Shown: positions 23,596 to 32,318 of the stretch, piece by piece
Numbering within the stretch: the first letter of the stretch is position 1
How the letters are laid out: the number at the start of each line of letters is the position of its first letter
Assembly (NCBI GenBank): GCA_046710445.1
Contig: JBKEHD010000010.1
Span: 1-33,395 of the forward strand
DNA length: 33,395 bases
Reading direction: 5' to 3'
Origin: JBKEHD01 sp046710445
GTDB lineage: Bacteria > Pseudomonadota > Alphaproteobacteria > Rickettsiales > Midichloriaceae
Notes under the pieces: generated by a model
Seen by the model: only the letters and a program-made list of their open reading frames with translations
Told to the model about the DNA's origin: nothing
The model's database searches: none
Translations under genes and position numbers: made by a program

Positions 23596-25988
23596 TAATC
23601 TAAGTTTGCAACTTTGAGCGCATTAGTTGTTATAAAATCTCTTCTAGGTTCGACAATATCTCCCATTAATGTAGAAAATACCTCATCTGCTTCATTAGCA
23701 TCTTTAACCGAAACCTGTAATAAAGTTCTATTTTGTGGATCAAGAGTTGTTTCCCAAAGTTGATCTGGGTTCATTTCACCTAATCCTTTGAATCGTTGTA
23801 TATAAAGACCTTTCTTTGATAATTTAAAAAGCTTAGCAACTAAATCAATTGCTGTATTAAATTCTAATTTTTCATCTTTATAATAGAAATTATGTTCCAA
23901 AATTATATCTTTAATTTTTTCTGAAAGTTTACTAACTTTCTCTTTTTTTCCTTCATGAAATAAATTTTGAGAAATTATATGGCTTTCTTTTACTCCTTTT
24001 TCTGTTTTTATAATTTCTAAAGACTGATTTTCAAGTAAGTTACATTCCCATTTAAGCTGTTGATCTTCGGTTTTATTAGCATTTAATACATCTAATATGC
24101 TGTTGACTGAATATTTTTCATTATTATTAATATTAAAGAATCCATCAAAAACTAATGTCTCGATTATATATGCTGGTATTTGGCCGATCACACTTTGTAT
24201 TATATGTGAAAAATCAATAATATCCTTCGTAATATTTTCTATTTCTTTAATATCACCAGATTCATTTTTTATATTGATATTTTTTAAGATAATTTCTTTT
24301 AAATGAATTTGTAATTTTGACTCATTTTTTAGATATGTATCGGATTGCCCTCTTTTAACTTTATATAGAGGTGGTTGGGCGATGTATAAATATCCTTTTT
24401 CAATTAACTCAGGCATATACCTGAAGAAAAATGTTAGCAATAATGTTCTAATATGAGCACCATCAACATCAGCATCAGTCATTATTATGATTTTGTGATA
24501 TCGAAGTTTTGATAGGTCAAATTCCTTGTTTTCCAGTGTAACATTTAATGCTGTGATCAAAGTTCCTATTTCAGCAGAATTTAGCATTTTATCAAATCTA
24601 GCTCTTTCAACATTTAATATTTTACCTTTTAATGGCAAAATTGCTTGAGTAGCCCTATCTCTTCCTTGTTTTGCAGAACCGCCCGCAGAATCTCCCTCAA
24701 CTAAAAATAATTCAGATTTTGCAGGATCTTTTTCCTGACAATTTGCAAGTTTTCCAGGTAGTGTTGAGATTTGATTTACTGATTGTTTGCGAGAAATATC
24801 TCTTGCTTTTCTAGCTGCTTCTCTTGCCATGGCAGATTCTGCCATTCTACTCATCAAATTCTTTGCTTCTTTTGGATTTATTTCTAACCATTTAGAGAAC
24901 TCTTCAGATACAATTGATTCAACAACTGTTCTTACTTCACCGCTGATTAATTTGTCTTTTGTTTGAGAAGAAAATTTTGGATCAGGAACTCTTGTGGAAA
25001 CAACGGATGTTAAACCCTCTCTCATATCCTCTGCCGAAATCTTGATTTTTTGCTTTTTTTGTAATTGATTGGTTTCTATATAATTATTTATAACTCTAGT
25101 TAACGCTCCCCTAAAGCCAGTCAAGTGAGCCCCACCTTCTTTTTGTCTGATGTTGTTTGTAAATGTTAATGTGTTTTCGTGATAGCTGTTATTCCATTGA
25201 AAAGCTACGTCTATAAATATATTGTTTTGTTCGCCACTAACCCTTATTGGTTTGTTAATGGGATGTTTTGATCTATCTAAATACTTAACAAAATTTTCTA
25301 TTCCACCTTCGAAATGTAAATTTGCTACTTTTTCTTCGTCTGTACGTCTATCAAATAATTCTATTGTTACTTCTGGATTAAGAAATGCCAACTCTCTGAA
25401 TTTATTTTCCAAAGTTACAAAATCAAAATTAATATGCGAGAAAGTTTTGTCAGATGGTAAGAAAGTCACCTGCGTACCTGTTTTATCTAAATCTTCAGAA
25501 GGTTTTGATTCTATTTCACGCACCTTATGTCCGTGCTCGAATCTCATAGAATATTCCTTTCCATCCCTGTATACTTTAAGCTCTAACCATTCGGATAAAG
25601 CATTTACAACTGATACACCAACTCCATGTAATCCACCAGATACCTTATAGGCATTGTCATCAAATTTACCACCGGCGTGCAATTGTGTCATGATCAGTTC
25701 TGCTGCAGAAACACCTTCTTCCTTATGTGTATCTACCGGTATACCTCTACCATTATCTAAAACTGTAACAGATGCATCGGCATTTAAAATTATTATAATT
25801 TTATCGCAAAATCCTGCTAATGCTTCATCTACCGCATTATCAGTAACTTCATAAACCATGTGGTGCAATCCAGATCCATCTTCCGTATCACCAATGTACA
25901 TTCCTGGACGTTTCTTTACAGCTTCCAGACCTTTCAGTACTTTGATTGACTCAGCGCCATAACTTTGATTTCCTGATTTTTTTGACAT
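23592..25988 (-). CDS. gyrB: DNA gyrase subunit B
   Basis: GyrB is the ATPase subunit of the type II topoisomerase that introduces negative supercoils. At 798 residues it matches E. coli GyrB (804). The GHKL ATPase domain shows YEVTDNAVDEALAGF, VLDNGRGIPVDTH and GGLHGVGVSVVNAL, with the transducer Lys in the QTKDKL loop. The TOPRIM domain has FLVEGDSAGGSAKQGRDR, ILPLKGKILNVE and DADVDGAHIRTLL. The C-terminal block IQRFKGLGEMNPDQLWETT is typical. The extra domain between TOPRIM and the C-terminus is lysine- and asparagine-rich but present. A strong promoter lies just upstream. Confidence 0.98.
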   Translation of the reverse strand: MSKKSGNQSYGAESIKVLKGLEAVKKRPGMYIGDTEDGSGLHHMVYEVTDNAVDEALAGFCDKIIIILNADASVTVLDNGRGIPVDTHKEEGVSAAELIMTQLHAGGKFDDNAYKVSGGLHGVGVSVVNALSEWLELKVYRDGKEYSMRFEHGHKVREIESKPSEDLDKTGTQVTFLPSDKTFSHINFDFVTLENKFRELAFLNPEVTIELFDRRTDEEKVANLHFEGGIENFVKYLDRSKHPINKPIRVSGEQNNIFIDVAFQWNNSYHENTLTFTNNIRQKEGGAHLTGFRGALTRVINNYIETNQLQKKQKIKISAEDMREGLTSVVSTRVPDPKFSSQTKDKLISGEVRTVVESIVSEEFSKWLEINPKEAKNLMSRMAESAMAREAARKARDISRKQSVNQISTLPGKLANCQEKDPAKSELFLVEGDSAGGSAKQGRDRATQAILPLKGKILNVERARFDKMLNSAEIGTLITALNVTLENKEFDLSKLRYHKIIIMTDADVDGAHIRTLLLTFFFRYMPELIEKGYLYIAQPPLYKVKRGQSDTYLKNESKLQIHLKEIILKNINIKNESGDIKEIENITKDIIDFSHIIQSVIGQIPAYIIETLVFDGFFNINNNEKYSVNSILDVLNANKTEDQQLKWECNLLENQSLEIIKTEKGVKESHIISQNLFHEGKKEKVSKLSEKIKDIILEHNFYYKDEKLEFNTAIDLVAKLFKLSKKGLYIQRFKGLGEMNPDQLWETTLDPQNRTLLQVSVKDANEADEVFSTLMGDIVEPRRDFITTNALKVANLDY

Positions 25989-26016
25989 TTTATGTGTACA
26001 TGTTCATGAATTCGGA

Positions 26017-26045
26017 ATTATAGCATGTTCTGCATTTAAAATCAA
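26017..26045 (-). promoter_or_regulatory. Probable gyrB promoter
   Basis: On the minus strand TTGATT (26045-26040), exactly 17 bases and a perfect TATAAT (26022-26017) lie 28 bases upstream of the gyrB ATG. This is the best sigma-70-type promoter in the window. Confidence 0.6.
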
Positions 26046-26213
26046 AACACTAAAACATGAATAAAGGGGTATATGTAAATTTAAAAAAAATATCATAATA
26101 AATTCACCAATCATCACTCCTTTTTATACACTTTTTAGCTTGTGCATAGGGTGAGAGATTATCTATTTGGACAATTTGTTGTTATTTTTAGTGATTATTT
26201 TATTATTGAGTGG

Positions 26214-26255
26214 TTTCTCAGCAATACTCCCATTAATGAAAGTATTGCTGAGAAA
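26214..26255. terminator. 15-bp hairpin downstream of ftsH
   Basis: TTTCTCAGCAATACT (26214-26228) pairs perfectly with 26241-26255 across a 12-base loop that itself contains the palindrome CATTAATG. It begins 17 bp past the ftsH stop and probably ends or stabilises that message. No strong T-run follows on the minus strand. The rest of the 284-bp gyrB-ftsH gap shows the gyrB promoter and otherwise nothing recognisable. Confidence 0.5.
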
Positions 26256-26272
26256 ATTTTATTATAATTAAG

Positions 26273-28222
26273 TTAGGCTCCCTGCGTTACTGGAGAGCTT
26301 TTTTCTTTGCTTGCAACTTTTTTCTTTTTAGGTTTTGTGGCAGTAGGAAATGATGATTTTGGTTTTTTATTTTCTGTATCTCCAGATGCATTTTCATACT
26401 CTCTTATTTTTTTCCCAGCAATAATATCACTTATCTCATCTCCTGTTAATGTTTCATATTGAATAAGTGCTTCCCCTAATTTATGCAGTTTATCCAAATG
26501 TTTTGTTATTAATTTCTTAGCTTTATCGTATGAACCTCTTAAAATTCCATCAATTTCTTCATCAACTATTTGTGATAATTTTTCTGATATATGCCCTTCT
26601 TTTCCCATGCTATACCCTAAGAAAACTTCCCCGCCTTTATCTTCACCAATTGTTATAGGTCCAATCTTGTCACTTAACCCCCATTTTGTCATCATATTTC
26701 TAGCCATATCAGTAGCTACTTTGAAATCATTAGACGCACCAGTCGTAACATTATCTTTTCCAAAAACAAGCTCTTCTGCTACCCTTCCGGCCATTAAAAT
26801 AACCAATCTAGTTTTTAATCTTTGTTTGCTATATGATAATCTGTCTGTTTCTGGTAATTGCATTACCATACCTAATGCTCTACCTCTTGGTATGATAGTA
26901 GCTTTGTGAATAGGGTCAGATTCTGGCATTAATGATCCAACTAAAGCATGACCTCCTTCATGATATGCTGTTATTTTCTTTTCTTCTTCTGTCATTACCA
27001 TGGATTTTCTTTCAGCTCCCATCATCACCTTATCTTTTGCATGCTCTAATTCTACAAGAGTAATGACCTTTCTGTCAGCACGTGCCGCAGCAAGAGCAGC
27101 TTCATTCACCAAGTTTTCCAAATCAGCACCAGAAAATCCTGGGGTACCTCTCGCTATTATTCTTAAATCAACTCCGGGTGCAATAGGTTTTTCTTTTGTA
27201 TGTACTTTCAATATTTGCTCTCTTCCTCGTATATCTGGAACAGGTACAGTAATTTGTCTATCAAACCTTCCGGGTCTGAGTAATGCAGGATCCAATACAT
27301 CTGGTCTATTTGTAGCAGCTATAACTATAGTTCCTTGGTTATCAGAGAAACCATCCATTTCCACAAGCAATTGATTCAATGTTTGTTCTCTTTCATCATT
27401 TCCGCCCCCAAGACCTGCGCCTCTATGACGACCAACAGCATCAATTTCATCTATAAATATAATGCAGGGAGAATGTTTTTTTGCCTCAGCAAACATGTCT
27501 CTCACCCTACTTGCACCAACACCCACGAACATCTCTACAAAATCTGATCCTGAGATTGTAAAGAAAGGTACTCCTGCTTCACCAGCAACAGCTCTTGCTA
27601 AAAGAGTTTTTCCTGTTCCTGGAGAGCCAATTAACAAACAACCTTTGGGAATTTTTCCACCCAATTTACTGAATTTTTTTGGATTCTTTAAAAATTCTAC
27701 AACTTCTTCCAGCTCCTCTTTTGCTTCATCTATACCAGCTACCGCATCAAAAGTTACTTTTTTACCTTTGTCCTTGACTAATTTTGCTTTGGATTTACCA
27801 AATCCCATGGCTTTTCCGCCACCTCCTTGCATGTTTTTTGTAAAAAATATCCATAATCCAACGATAACAAGTATTGGTAACCATGAAATGAAAAAACCTA
27901 GTATACTTCCCAAAGGAGTTTCTAGAGGCAAAACATTGATTTTTACATGGCTATTTCTAAGGTCATCTATGAATTGAATGTACATTCTTGGAGCTAATGT
28001 TGCAAAATTTTGACCATTACTCAATTTACCTTCTATTTCATTTCCCCTTATATTTACTTCTACTATTTCACCAGTTGAAACCTTAGAAAGAAAGTCGGAA
28101 AAAATTAATTTCTGGTTGCTAATCCCAGCGACCTCTAGTGAGTTATACAATATTACTATCGCAAATAAAACACCAATCCACTTCAATAGATTATTTCCAA
28201 TATTTTTTTTTAAATTTTTCAT
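26273..28222 (-). CDS. ftsH: ATP-dependent zinc metalloprotease FtsH
   Basis: FtsH is a membrane-anchored hexameric AAA+ protease that degrades unassembled membrane proteins and short-lived regulators. The product of about 649 residues has a first membrane helix (about 15-33), the periplasmic domain, a second helix (about 108-127) and GGGKAMGFGKSKAKLV. The AAA+ domain has Walker A GSPGTGKTLLARAVAGEAG, Walker B IIFIDEID and the second region of homology (AATNRPDVLDPALLRPGRFD). The zinc site is TAYHEGGHALVG. The tail is Lys/Ser/Pro-rich. An in-frame TTG at 28243 would add 7 residues; the ATG at 28222 is preferred because it gives the usual short N-terminus before the first helix. Confidence 0.97.
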   Translation of the reverse strand: MKNLKKNIGNNLLKWIGVLFAIVILYNSLEVAGISNQKLIFSDFLSKVSTGEIVEVNIRGNEIEGKLSNGQNFATLAPRMYIQFIDDLRNSHVKINVLPLETPLGSILGFFISWLPILVIVGLWIFFTKNMQGGGGKAMGFGKSKAKLVKDKGKKVTFDAVAGIDEAKEELEEVVEFLKNPKKFSKLGGKIPKGCLLIGSPGTGKTLLARAVAGEAGVPFFTISGSDFVEMFVGVGASRVRDMFAEAKKHSPCIIFIDEIDAVGRHRGAGLGGGNDEREQTLNQLLVEMDGFSDNQGTIVIAATNRPDVLDPALLRPGRFDRQITVPVPDIRGREQILKVHTKEKPIAPGVDLRIIARGTPGFSGADLENLVNEAALAAARADRKVITLVELEHAKDKVMMGAERKSMVMTEEEKKITAYHEGGHALVGSLMPESDPIHKATIIPRGRALGMVMQLPETDRLSYSKQRLKTRLVILMAGRVAEELVFGKDNVTTGASNDFKVATDMARNMMTKWGLSDKIGPITIGEDKGGEVFLGYSMGKEGHISEKLSQIVDEEIDGILRGSYDKAKKLITKHLDKLHKLGEALIQYETLTGDEISDIIAGKKIREYENASGDTENKKPKSSFPTATKPKKKKVASKEKSSPVTQGA

Positions 28223-28296
28223 TTTAGCTATACATGAATACAAACGAATAGTAGCATATCATATTATATAAAAATTTTCATACTATTATTTTTATT

Positions 28297-29127
28297 TTAC
28301 AAATGAACTAAATGTTCACCTTTTTTTAAAAAATATAAGTTAATTATTTCTGCAGATATTTCTTCTATAGCTTTCGATGTAACGTCCACTACGGGTACAT
28401 TGTATTTTCTAAAAATATTGTTAGCGTATCTCAATTCATTTGCGATTGAAAGAGTGTCTGTATAGTCGTTGTTTTGATTTTTCACCTTTCCAATCAATCT
28501 TGAGCATCTTATTTGTGTTAATCTATCGATACTTATTGTGAGACCTACAAGAAGCGGTTTTTTGAATTGAGAAAAATCATAAGAAACTTTGTTAATTATT
28601 GGCCAATTCGCAACTTTATATCCTCGTTGAGCTAGATACAGAGATGTTGGTGATTTCGAAGTTCTAGAAACGCCAGTAATCAATATGTCAGCTTTTTCGA
28701 AATTATTGAATTTTTGTCCGTCATCATGATTTACTGTGAAATTGAGAGCTTCAATTTTTCTAAAATATCCATCATTACTATATATTTCTTTTTCAGGTGT
28801 TTTTTTCGAAGCTTCTGTCCCGCAATAATCAGATATTTCATGAATGATATGAGCAATTGGCGAAAGACATTTTACCGAAATTTTATCACATTCTGATTTT
28901 AGGTATTCTCTTAATTTTTTATTAATTATAGTGTATATGACTATCCCTGGGTTTCTTTTGACATTATCAATCAGTTCATTGATTTGTGCTTCACTCCTTA
29001 CTAAAGGCCACATGTATTCATTCATCTTGACGTTTTCAAATAGCGAAGCTGTTGCCTTTGTGACCGCTATAACAGTTTCTCCGGATGAATCGGATACCAT
29101 GTATAAATTTAAGTTTTTATGAGACAT
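28297..29127 (-). CDS. Pyruvate phosphate dikinase / PEP synthase regulatory protein (DUF299 kinase-pyrophosphorylase)
   Basis: This 276-residue bifunctional enzyme should switch PPDK or PEP synthase off by ADP-dependent phosphorylation and on again by phosphate-dependent dephosphorylation. Family features are the start LYMVSDSSGETVIAVTKA, the P-loop ITGVSRTSKSPTSLYLAQRG (about 150-169, G152-S159 the core), KVANWPII and LVGLTISIDRLTQIR. The C-terminal NVPVVDVTSKAIEEISAEI is also typical. Rickettsiales carry PPDK, so PPDK is the more likely target; the sequence does not show which. It lies 74 bp upstream of ftsH and diverges from fabI. Confidence 0.9.
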   Translation of the reverse strand: MSHKNLNLYMVSDSSGETVIAVTKATASLFENVKMNEYMWPLVRSEAQINELIDNVKRNPGIVIYTIINKKLREYLKSECDKISVKCLSPIAHIIHEISDYCGTEASKKTPEKEIYSNDGYFRKIEALNFTVNHDDGQKFNNFEKADILITGVSRTSKSPTSLYLAQRGYKVANWPIINKVSYDFSQFKKPLLVGLTISIDRLTQIRCSRLIGKVKNQNNDYTDTLSIANELRYANNIFRKYNVPVVDVTSKAIEEISAEIINLYFLKKGEHLVHL

Positions 29128-29173
29128 TTATAAAATAATTATATTCATCAAAATATAGAGTATATATAAAAGC

Positions 29174-29202
29174 TTGCATTTCAATATATTAATAATTATC
29201 AT
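29174..29202 (+). promoter_or_regulatory. Probable fabI promoter
   Basis: TTGCAT (29174-29179), 17 bases and TATCAT (29197-29202) lie 38 bases upstream of the fabI ATG, in the divergent gap with the PPDK-regulator gene. Confidence 0.45.
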
Positions 29203-29240
29203 TTTGGTAAATTTAGTTTTAATATTAATATACATATTTT

Positions 29241-30029
29241 ATGAATAAGGTTTTAGAAGGAAAAGTAGGTTTAATTATGGGATTGGCAAATGATAGATCC
29301 ATAGCTTGGGGAATATCAAAATTTTGTAATGAACATGGTGCAAAGTTAATAATTTCGTACCAAAATGATATTTTTGAAAAAAGAGTGAAGCCTTTGGCAT
29401 ATGAATTGGATTCAAGTTTGTTGGTGAAGTGCGACATACAAGACGAATCTTCTGTTGATAATGCATTTGATTTGATTAAAGAAAAATACGGAAAGATTGA
29501 TTTTCTAGTACATGCTGTTGCATTTTCAGATAAAAATGAATTAAAGGGCAGGTATGTTGACACATCTAAGGCAAATTTTTTAAATACTTTAGATGTATCA
29601 TGCTACTCTTTTGTGCATGTAGCAAAGAAAGCTTCAGAAATAATGAACGAAAATGGGAGTTTATTGACTCTTACATATTATGGTGCAGAGAAAGTTATAC
29701 CTAATTATAATGTTATGGGTGTTGCAAAAGCGGCATTGGAAGCAAGTGTAAAGTATATTGCGTGTGATTTAGGAGAAAAAGGTATAAGGGTTAATGCTAT
29801 ATCTGCTGGACCAATAAAGACTCTTGCTGCCTCTGGAATCGGTGATTTCCGAAGCATGCTAAAATTTAATGAAGAAAATTCTCCGTTGAAAAAAAATGTT
29901 TCTATTGAGGATGTGGGTAAAAGTGCCGTGTATTTATTAAGCGATTTATCTTCTGGTGTTACCGGAGAGATATTGCATGTTGATTCAGGGTATAATATCT
30001 TGGGTTCTCCAAAAAATTTATATAAATAA
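29241..30029 (+). CDS. fabI: NADH-dependent enoyl-[acyl-carrier-protein] reductase FabI
   Basis: FabI reduces trans-2-enoyl-ACP in the last step of each fatty-acid elongation cycle. At 262 residues it matches E. coli FabI in length and active-site numbering: Y156 and K163 form the Y-x6-K pair in NYNVMGVAKAALEAS, with Y146 nearby. The cofactor site reads GLIMGLANDRSIAWGI. The LVHAVAFSDKNELKGRY stretch is the alphaproteobacterial form, with Ala where E. coli has the triclosan-contact Gly93. The C-terminal GEILHVDSGYNILG is typical. It heads an apparent operon with the small lipoprotein (10 bp) and ndk. Confidence 0.96.
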   Translation: MNKVLEGKVGLIMGLANDRSIAWGISKFCNEHGAKLIISYQNDIFEKRVKPLAYELDSSLLVKCDIQDESSVDNAFDLIKEKYGKIDFLVHAVAFSDKNELKGRYVDTSKANFLNTLDVSCYSFVHVAKKASEIMNENGSLLTLTYYGAEKVIPNYNVMGVAKAALEASVKYIACDLGEKGIRVNAISAGPIKTLAASGIGDFRSMLKFNEENSPLKKNVSIEDVGKSAVYLLSDLSSGVTGEILHVDSGYNILGSPKNLYK

Positions 30030-30039
30030 ATTTATTAAA

Positions 30040-30210
30040 ATGAAAGCAAATTACTTATTATTATTATGTGCTGTATGTATTTTAGCATCTTGTAGGCCTC
30101 AAGATCCATCGAAGTATGATATAAAAAGCCCATGTGCGGCAAATTTATCATATACAAAAGATCATCAGCCATGTATAAAGAGATCTCCTATTGGAAATAA
30201 ATTAGTCTAA
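30040..30210 (+). CDS. Small lipoprotein
   Basis: The product has 56 residues. A lipoprotein signal peptide (LLLLCAVCILASC, lipid-attachment Cys at 18) leads a mature chain of only about 39 residues. The mature part contains two spaced Cys-Pro motifs (KSPCAANL and HQPCIKR). From memory it resembles a small lipoprotein family described in Rickettsia (DUF2706), but this was not checked. It fits between fabI and ndk with gaps of 10 and 2 bp, so it is certainly on the same message. Function unknown; an envelope role follows from the lipobox. Confidence 0.75.
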   Translation: MKANYLLLLCAVCILASCRPQDPSKYDIKSPCAANLSYTKDHQPCIKRSPIGNKLV

Positions 30211-30212
30211 AC

Positions 30213-30632
30213 ATGATAGAAAGAACATTCAGTATAATAAAGCCAGATGCTACAAAAAGAAATTTGATTGGCAAAATTGTTGCAAAATTAGAAGCTAGTG
30301 GGCTTAGAATTATTGCACAAAAGAAAATTAAGTTAACTCAAAAAATAGCTCAAGAGTTTTATTCTGTGCATAAAGATCGTCCATTTTATAATGATTTAGT
30401 TAAATTTATGATCTCTGGTCCTGTTGTAGTACAGATTTTAGAAGGTGAAAATGCAGTCTCTGTTAATAGAGAGGTGATGGGTGCTACCAACCCTGAAGAA
30501 GCTGCAGAAGGTACAATAAGAAAAGAATTTGCACAGAATATTGAGGCAAATTCAGTACATGGATCCGATTCTTTAGAAAATGCAAAAAGGGAAATAAGAT
30601 TTTTCTTTGATGACTATGAGATTGTGGGTTAA
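30213..30632 (+). CDS. ndk: Nucleoside diphosphate kinase
   Basis: Ndk transfers the gamma phosphate of ATP onto other NDPs through a phosphohistidine. At 139 residues it is normal length. Motifs are ERTFSIIKPDATKRNLIG at the N-terminus, the VVQILEGENAV strand-helix, and the nucleotide-site Arg in SVNREVMGATNPEEA. The active-site His is H116 in ANSVHGSDSLENAKREI. It starts 2 bp after the lipoprotein stop. The tRNA-Lys gene follows 71 bp downstream with its own promoter. Confidence 0.97.
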   Translation: MIERTFSIIKPDATKRNLIGKIVAKLEASGLRIIAQKKIKLTQKIAQEFYSVHKDRPFYNDLVKFMISGPVVVQILEGENAVSVNREVMGATNPEEAAEGTIRKEFAQNIEANSVHGSDSLENAKREIRFFFDDYEIVG

Positions 30633-30663
30633 TTATTTTTAATATTTAATTCATTAAAACGCA

Positions 30664-30692
30664 TTGTACCATTTTATATTTTGTGGTAAGAT
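30664..30692 (+). promoter_or_regulatory. Probable tRNA-Lys promoter
   Basis: TTGTAC (30664-30669), a 17-base spacer and TAAGAT (30687-30692) lie 11 bases before the mature 5' end of the tRNA, which is ideal placement. Confidence 0.5.
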
Positions 30693-30703
30693 CGTTTTTT
30701 TAT

Positions 30704-30779
30704 GGTCCCGTAGCTCAGCTGGCAGAGCGACTGACTTTTAATCAGTAGGTCACAGGTTCGAATCTTGTCGGGATCACCA
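30704..30779 (+). tRNA. tRNA-Lys (anticodon UUU)
   Basis: The 76-nt cloverleaf folds by eye. The acceptor is GGTCCCG/CGGGATC (one G-U pair), the D-arm GCTC/GAGC, and the anticodon stem ACTGA/TCAGT with loop CTTTTAA. The T-arm is ACAGG/CTTGT with loop TTCGAAT. The CCA end is encoded. The TTT anticodon reads both lysine codons. Confidence 0.97.
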
Positions 30780-30793
30780 TCATTTTAGAAATA

Positions 30794-30952
30794 TCATCTA
30801 AAGATATCAACAACAGGCGCAATAAAATTGCCACAATTTTCATCAATACCCTTAAAACCATCTAACTCACAAACACTCATATCAGAACAAATCTTACACC
30901 TGGTGATAATAGTAGGGATTAAAGTCAATTCAAGATATTGCAGTACTATCCG
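30794..30952 (-). pseudogene. Cys-rich ORF remnant in the gene-poor stretch after tRNA-Lys
   Basis: The 30780-31113 stretch holds no clear gene. On the minus strand one frame is open for 52 codons. It includes CKICSDMSVCELDGFKGIDE, then a fourth Cys, and ends APVVDIFR. The only starts are a TTG (30928) and an internal ATG (30880), so it looks like the surviving end of a decayed gene. The composition (CxxC, Asp, Gly) is more protein-like than random AT-rich DNA. Confidence 0.25.
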
Positions 30953-30975
30953 TCAATTTTTTTATGCATTAAGTA

Positions 30976-31046
30976 GCTGATAACGCTTAATCAATAATTT
31001 ATTAGACACCTCAAATCTTAACATGCTGATAACGCAATCTTAACAT
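30976..31046 (+). repeat. Interleaved short direct repeats upstream of the acidic ORF
   Basis: GCTGATAACGC occurs at 30976-30986 and 31025-31035 (49 bp apart), and ATCTTAACAT at 31015-31024 and 31037-31046 (22 bp apart). They lie 70-140 bp before the next start codon. A TATACT box is at 31078-31083. They could be protein-binding sites or traces of a duplication. Confidence 0.5.
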
Positions 31047-31113
31047 AATTCTTTATGCAATTTTAATATTCATTGTCTATACTGCACTCAAGTAATATTT
31101 GAATTTTAAAATT

Positions 31114-32115
31114 ATGAAAGATAATGAATTATTAGTGATGCTAGCAAGAGGCAATGACTTAGAAGCACTGAAAAAAGTGCTGGAAACAGGAGGAATTTCA
31201 GATTATGGGATTTATGTTGCACTTCTTATAGCGATACCCAGGAATAACATAGGGGCAATAAAAGTGATTTTGAAATCAGCAAGGTGTTCAAAAAAAACAA
31301 TAGAAGATTTTGTTTTATATATAAATAATAAGGATAAAAAATGTAAATCCAAGATAAATCTTTTTATAAAAAATAATTTTTGTCTAAGCAAAGAAGTGCT
31401 AAAACACCTTATATTAGATGCGGATCTGCGATATTTAACTGAATATCGCAGGGTGCAAGAGGAAGGTAATATACAAGAGCATGCAAAAGATAAGATATTC
31501 ATTAATAATATAGACGAATATTTTGGCACACAGATTCTAATAAATACACATATTATAAAATTTTTCAGCCATACATTTATATATTATTTAAGAACATGTA
31601 ATGAATATCTTGCAATACTAGTATTCAAATATCTAGATCCCACCGAACTACCTAAAGTATACAAAGCAATAATGGGTGCAGAAAAACCAAAGAAAAAAGT
31701 GGCAGAGGAAGAAAAGAAAAAAGTAATACCAGGGAAAAAAAGTTGTGAAGATCCAGATAAGGAGAATGATATGGAGGATGAAGATGGAAATGATGACGAT
31801 GATAATTTTGGAGGTGGTGATAACAACAAAAGTACAGACCAAAAGCTAAGCAACAACGGATCTCACGAAGAGAAGTGGGGAGATAAATATAGAATAGACG
31901 AAAATGGGGATCATATATATAAAATGGAAGAAGAGGAAATGGAATTGCAAGCAGATAAAGTGCTTGAAGTAATATCGATAGAGATTCAGTGTATTCCTGA
32001 AAAATTGGTGGGTAGCAACAATATAGATGCAGGAGAAATGGTTGAGCCAATGTCAATACTATTGATGGGAATGTCAGGAGAGGTGGGGATACCAGTGTTA
32101 TATATGGAGGCTTAG
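31114..32115 (+). CDS. Acidic protein with degenerate ankyrin-like N-terminus; possible effector
   Basis: I do not recognise a specific family for this 333-residue product. The N-terminal 60 residues (ELLVMLARGNDLEALKKVLE, then NNIGAIKVILKSA) resemble two degenerate ankyrin repeats. A helical, Lys/Leu/Ile-rich region follows to about residue 190. Next comes a basic patch (KPKKKVAEEEKKKV), a strongly acidic low-complexity linker (about 212-240, with a DDDD run and GGG) and a C-terminal domain with MEEEEMELQADKVLEV. No signal peptide or membrane helix is seen. Ankyrin proteins with charged linkers are common host-directed effectors in Rickettsiales, but this is inference. A TTG at 31099 would add five residues; the ATG at 31114 is preferred. 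Confidence 0.6.
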   Translation: MKDNELLVMLARGNDLEALKKVLETGGISDYGIYVALLIAIPRNNIGAIKVILKSARCSKKTIEDFVLYINNKDKKCKSKINLFIKNNFCLSKEVLKHLILDADLRYLTEYRRVQEEGNIQEHAKDKIFINNIDEYFGTQILINTHIIKFFSHTFIYYLRTCNEYLAILVFKYLDPTELPKVYKAIMGAEKPKKKVAEEEKKKVIPGKKSCEDPDKENDMEDEDGNDDDDNFGGGDNNKSTDQKLSNNGSHEEKWGDKYRIDENGDHIYKMEEEEMELQADKVLEVISIEIQCIPEKLVGSNNIDAGEMVEPMSILLMGMSGEVGIPVLYMEA

Positions 32116-32257
32116 GAGAAATGCATACGGTAGTTGGTTTATAAAGAAGTAAACTAGAGCTATGCTTATGATGTATTAAAGCTTCAAATATGATAAAACC
32201 TATTTATTCGCAATGAGTTGTAATATATTGGGAGCTTGCACAGTGGTTAATCAATTG

Positions 32258-32286
32258 TTGACAATCTATTAGATTTTTCTTATGTT
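32258..32286 (+). promoter_or_regulatory. Probable promoter of the glutamine synthetase gene
   Basis: A consensus TTGACA (32258-32263), exactly 17 bases and TATGTT (32281-32286) lie 32 bases upstream of the ATG. The rest of 32116-32257 shows nothing recognisable. Confidence 0.5.
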
Positions 32287-32318
32287 TTTGGTAAGTTATA
32301 ACTCAAAGCTTTGCTATT

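Noticed and set aside
27462..27977. 171-codon open frame antisense to ftsH
   Set aside because: It lies wholly inside the conserved FtsH AAA+ region on the other strand; no start signal and composition typical of a shadow frame.
31652..32056. 134-codon minus-strand frame rich in Leu, Phe, Pro and Tyr
   Set aside because: It is the complement of the Glu/Asp/Lys-rich linker of the acidic protein; the hydrophobic composition is a by-product of that.
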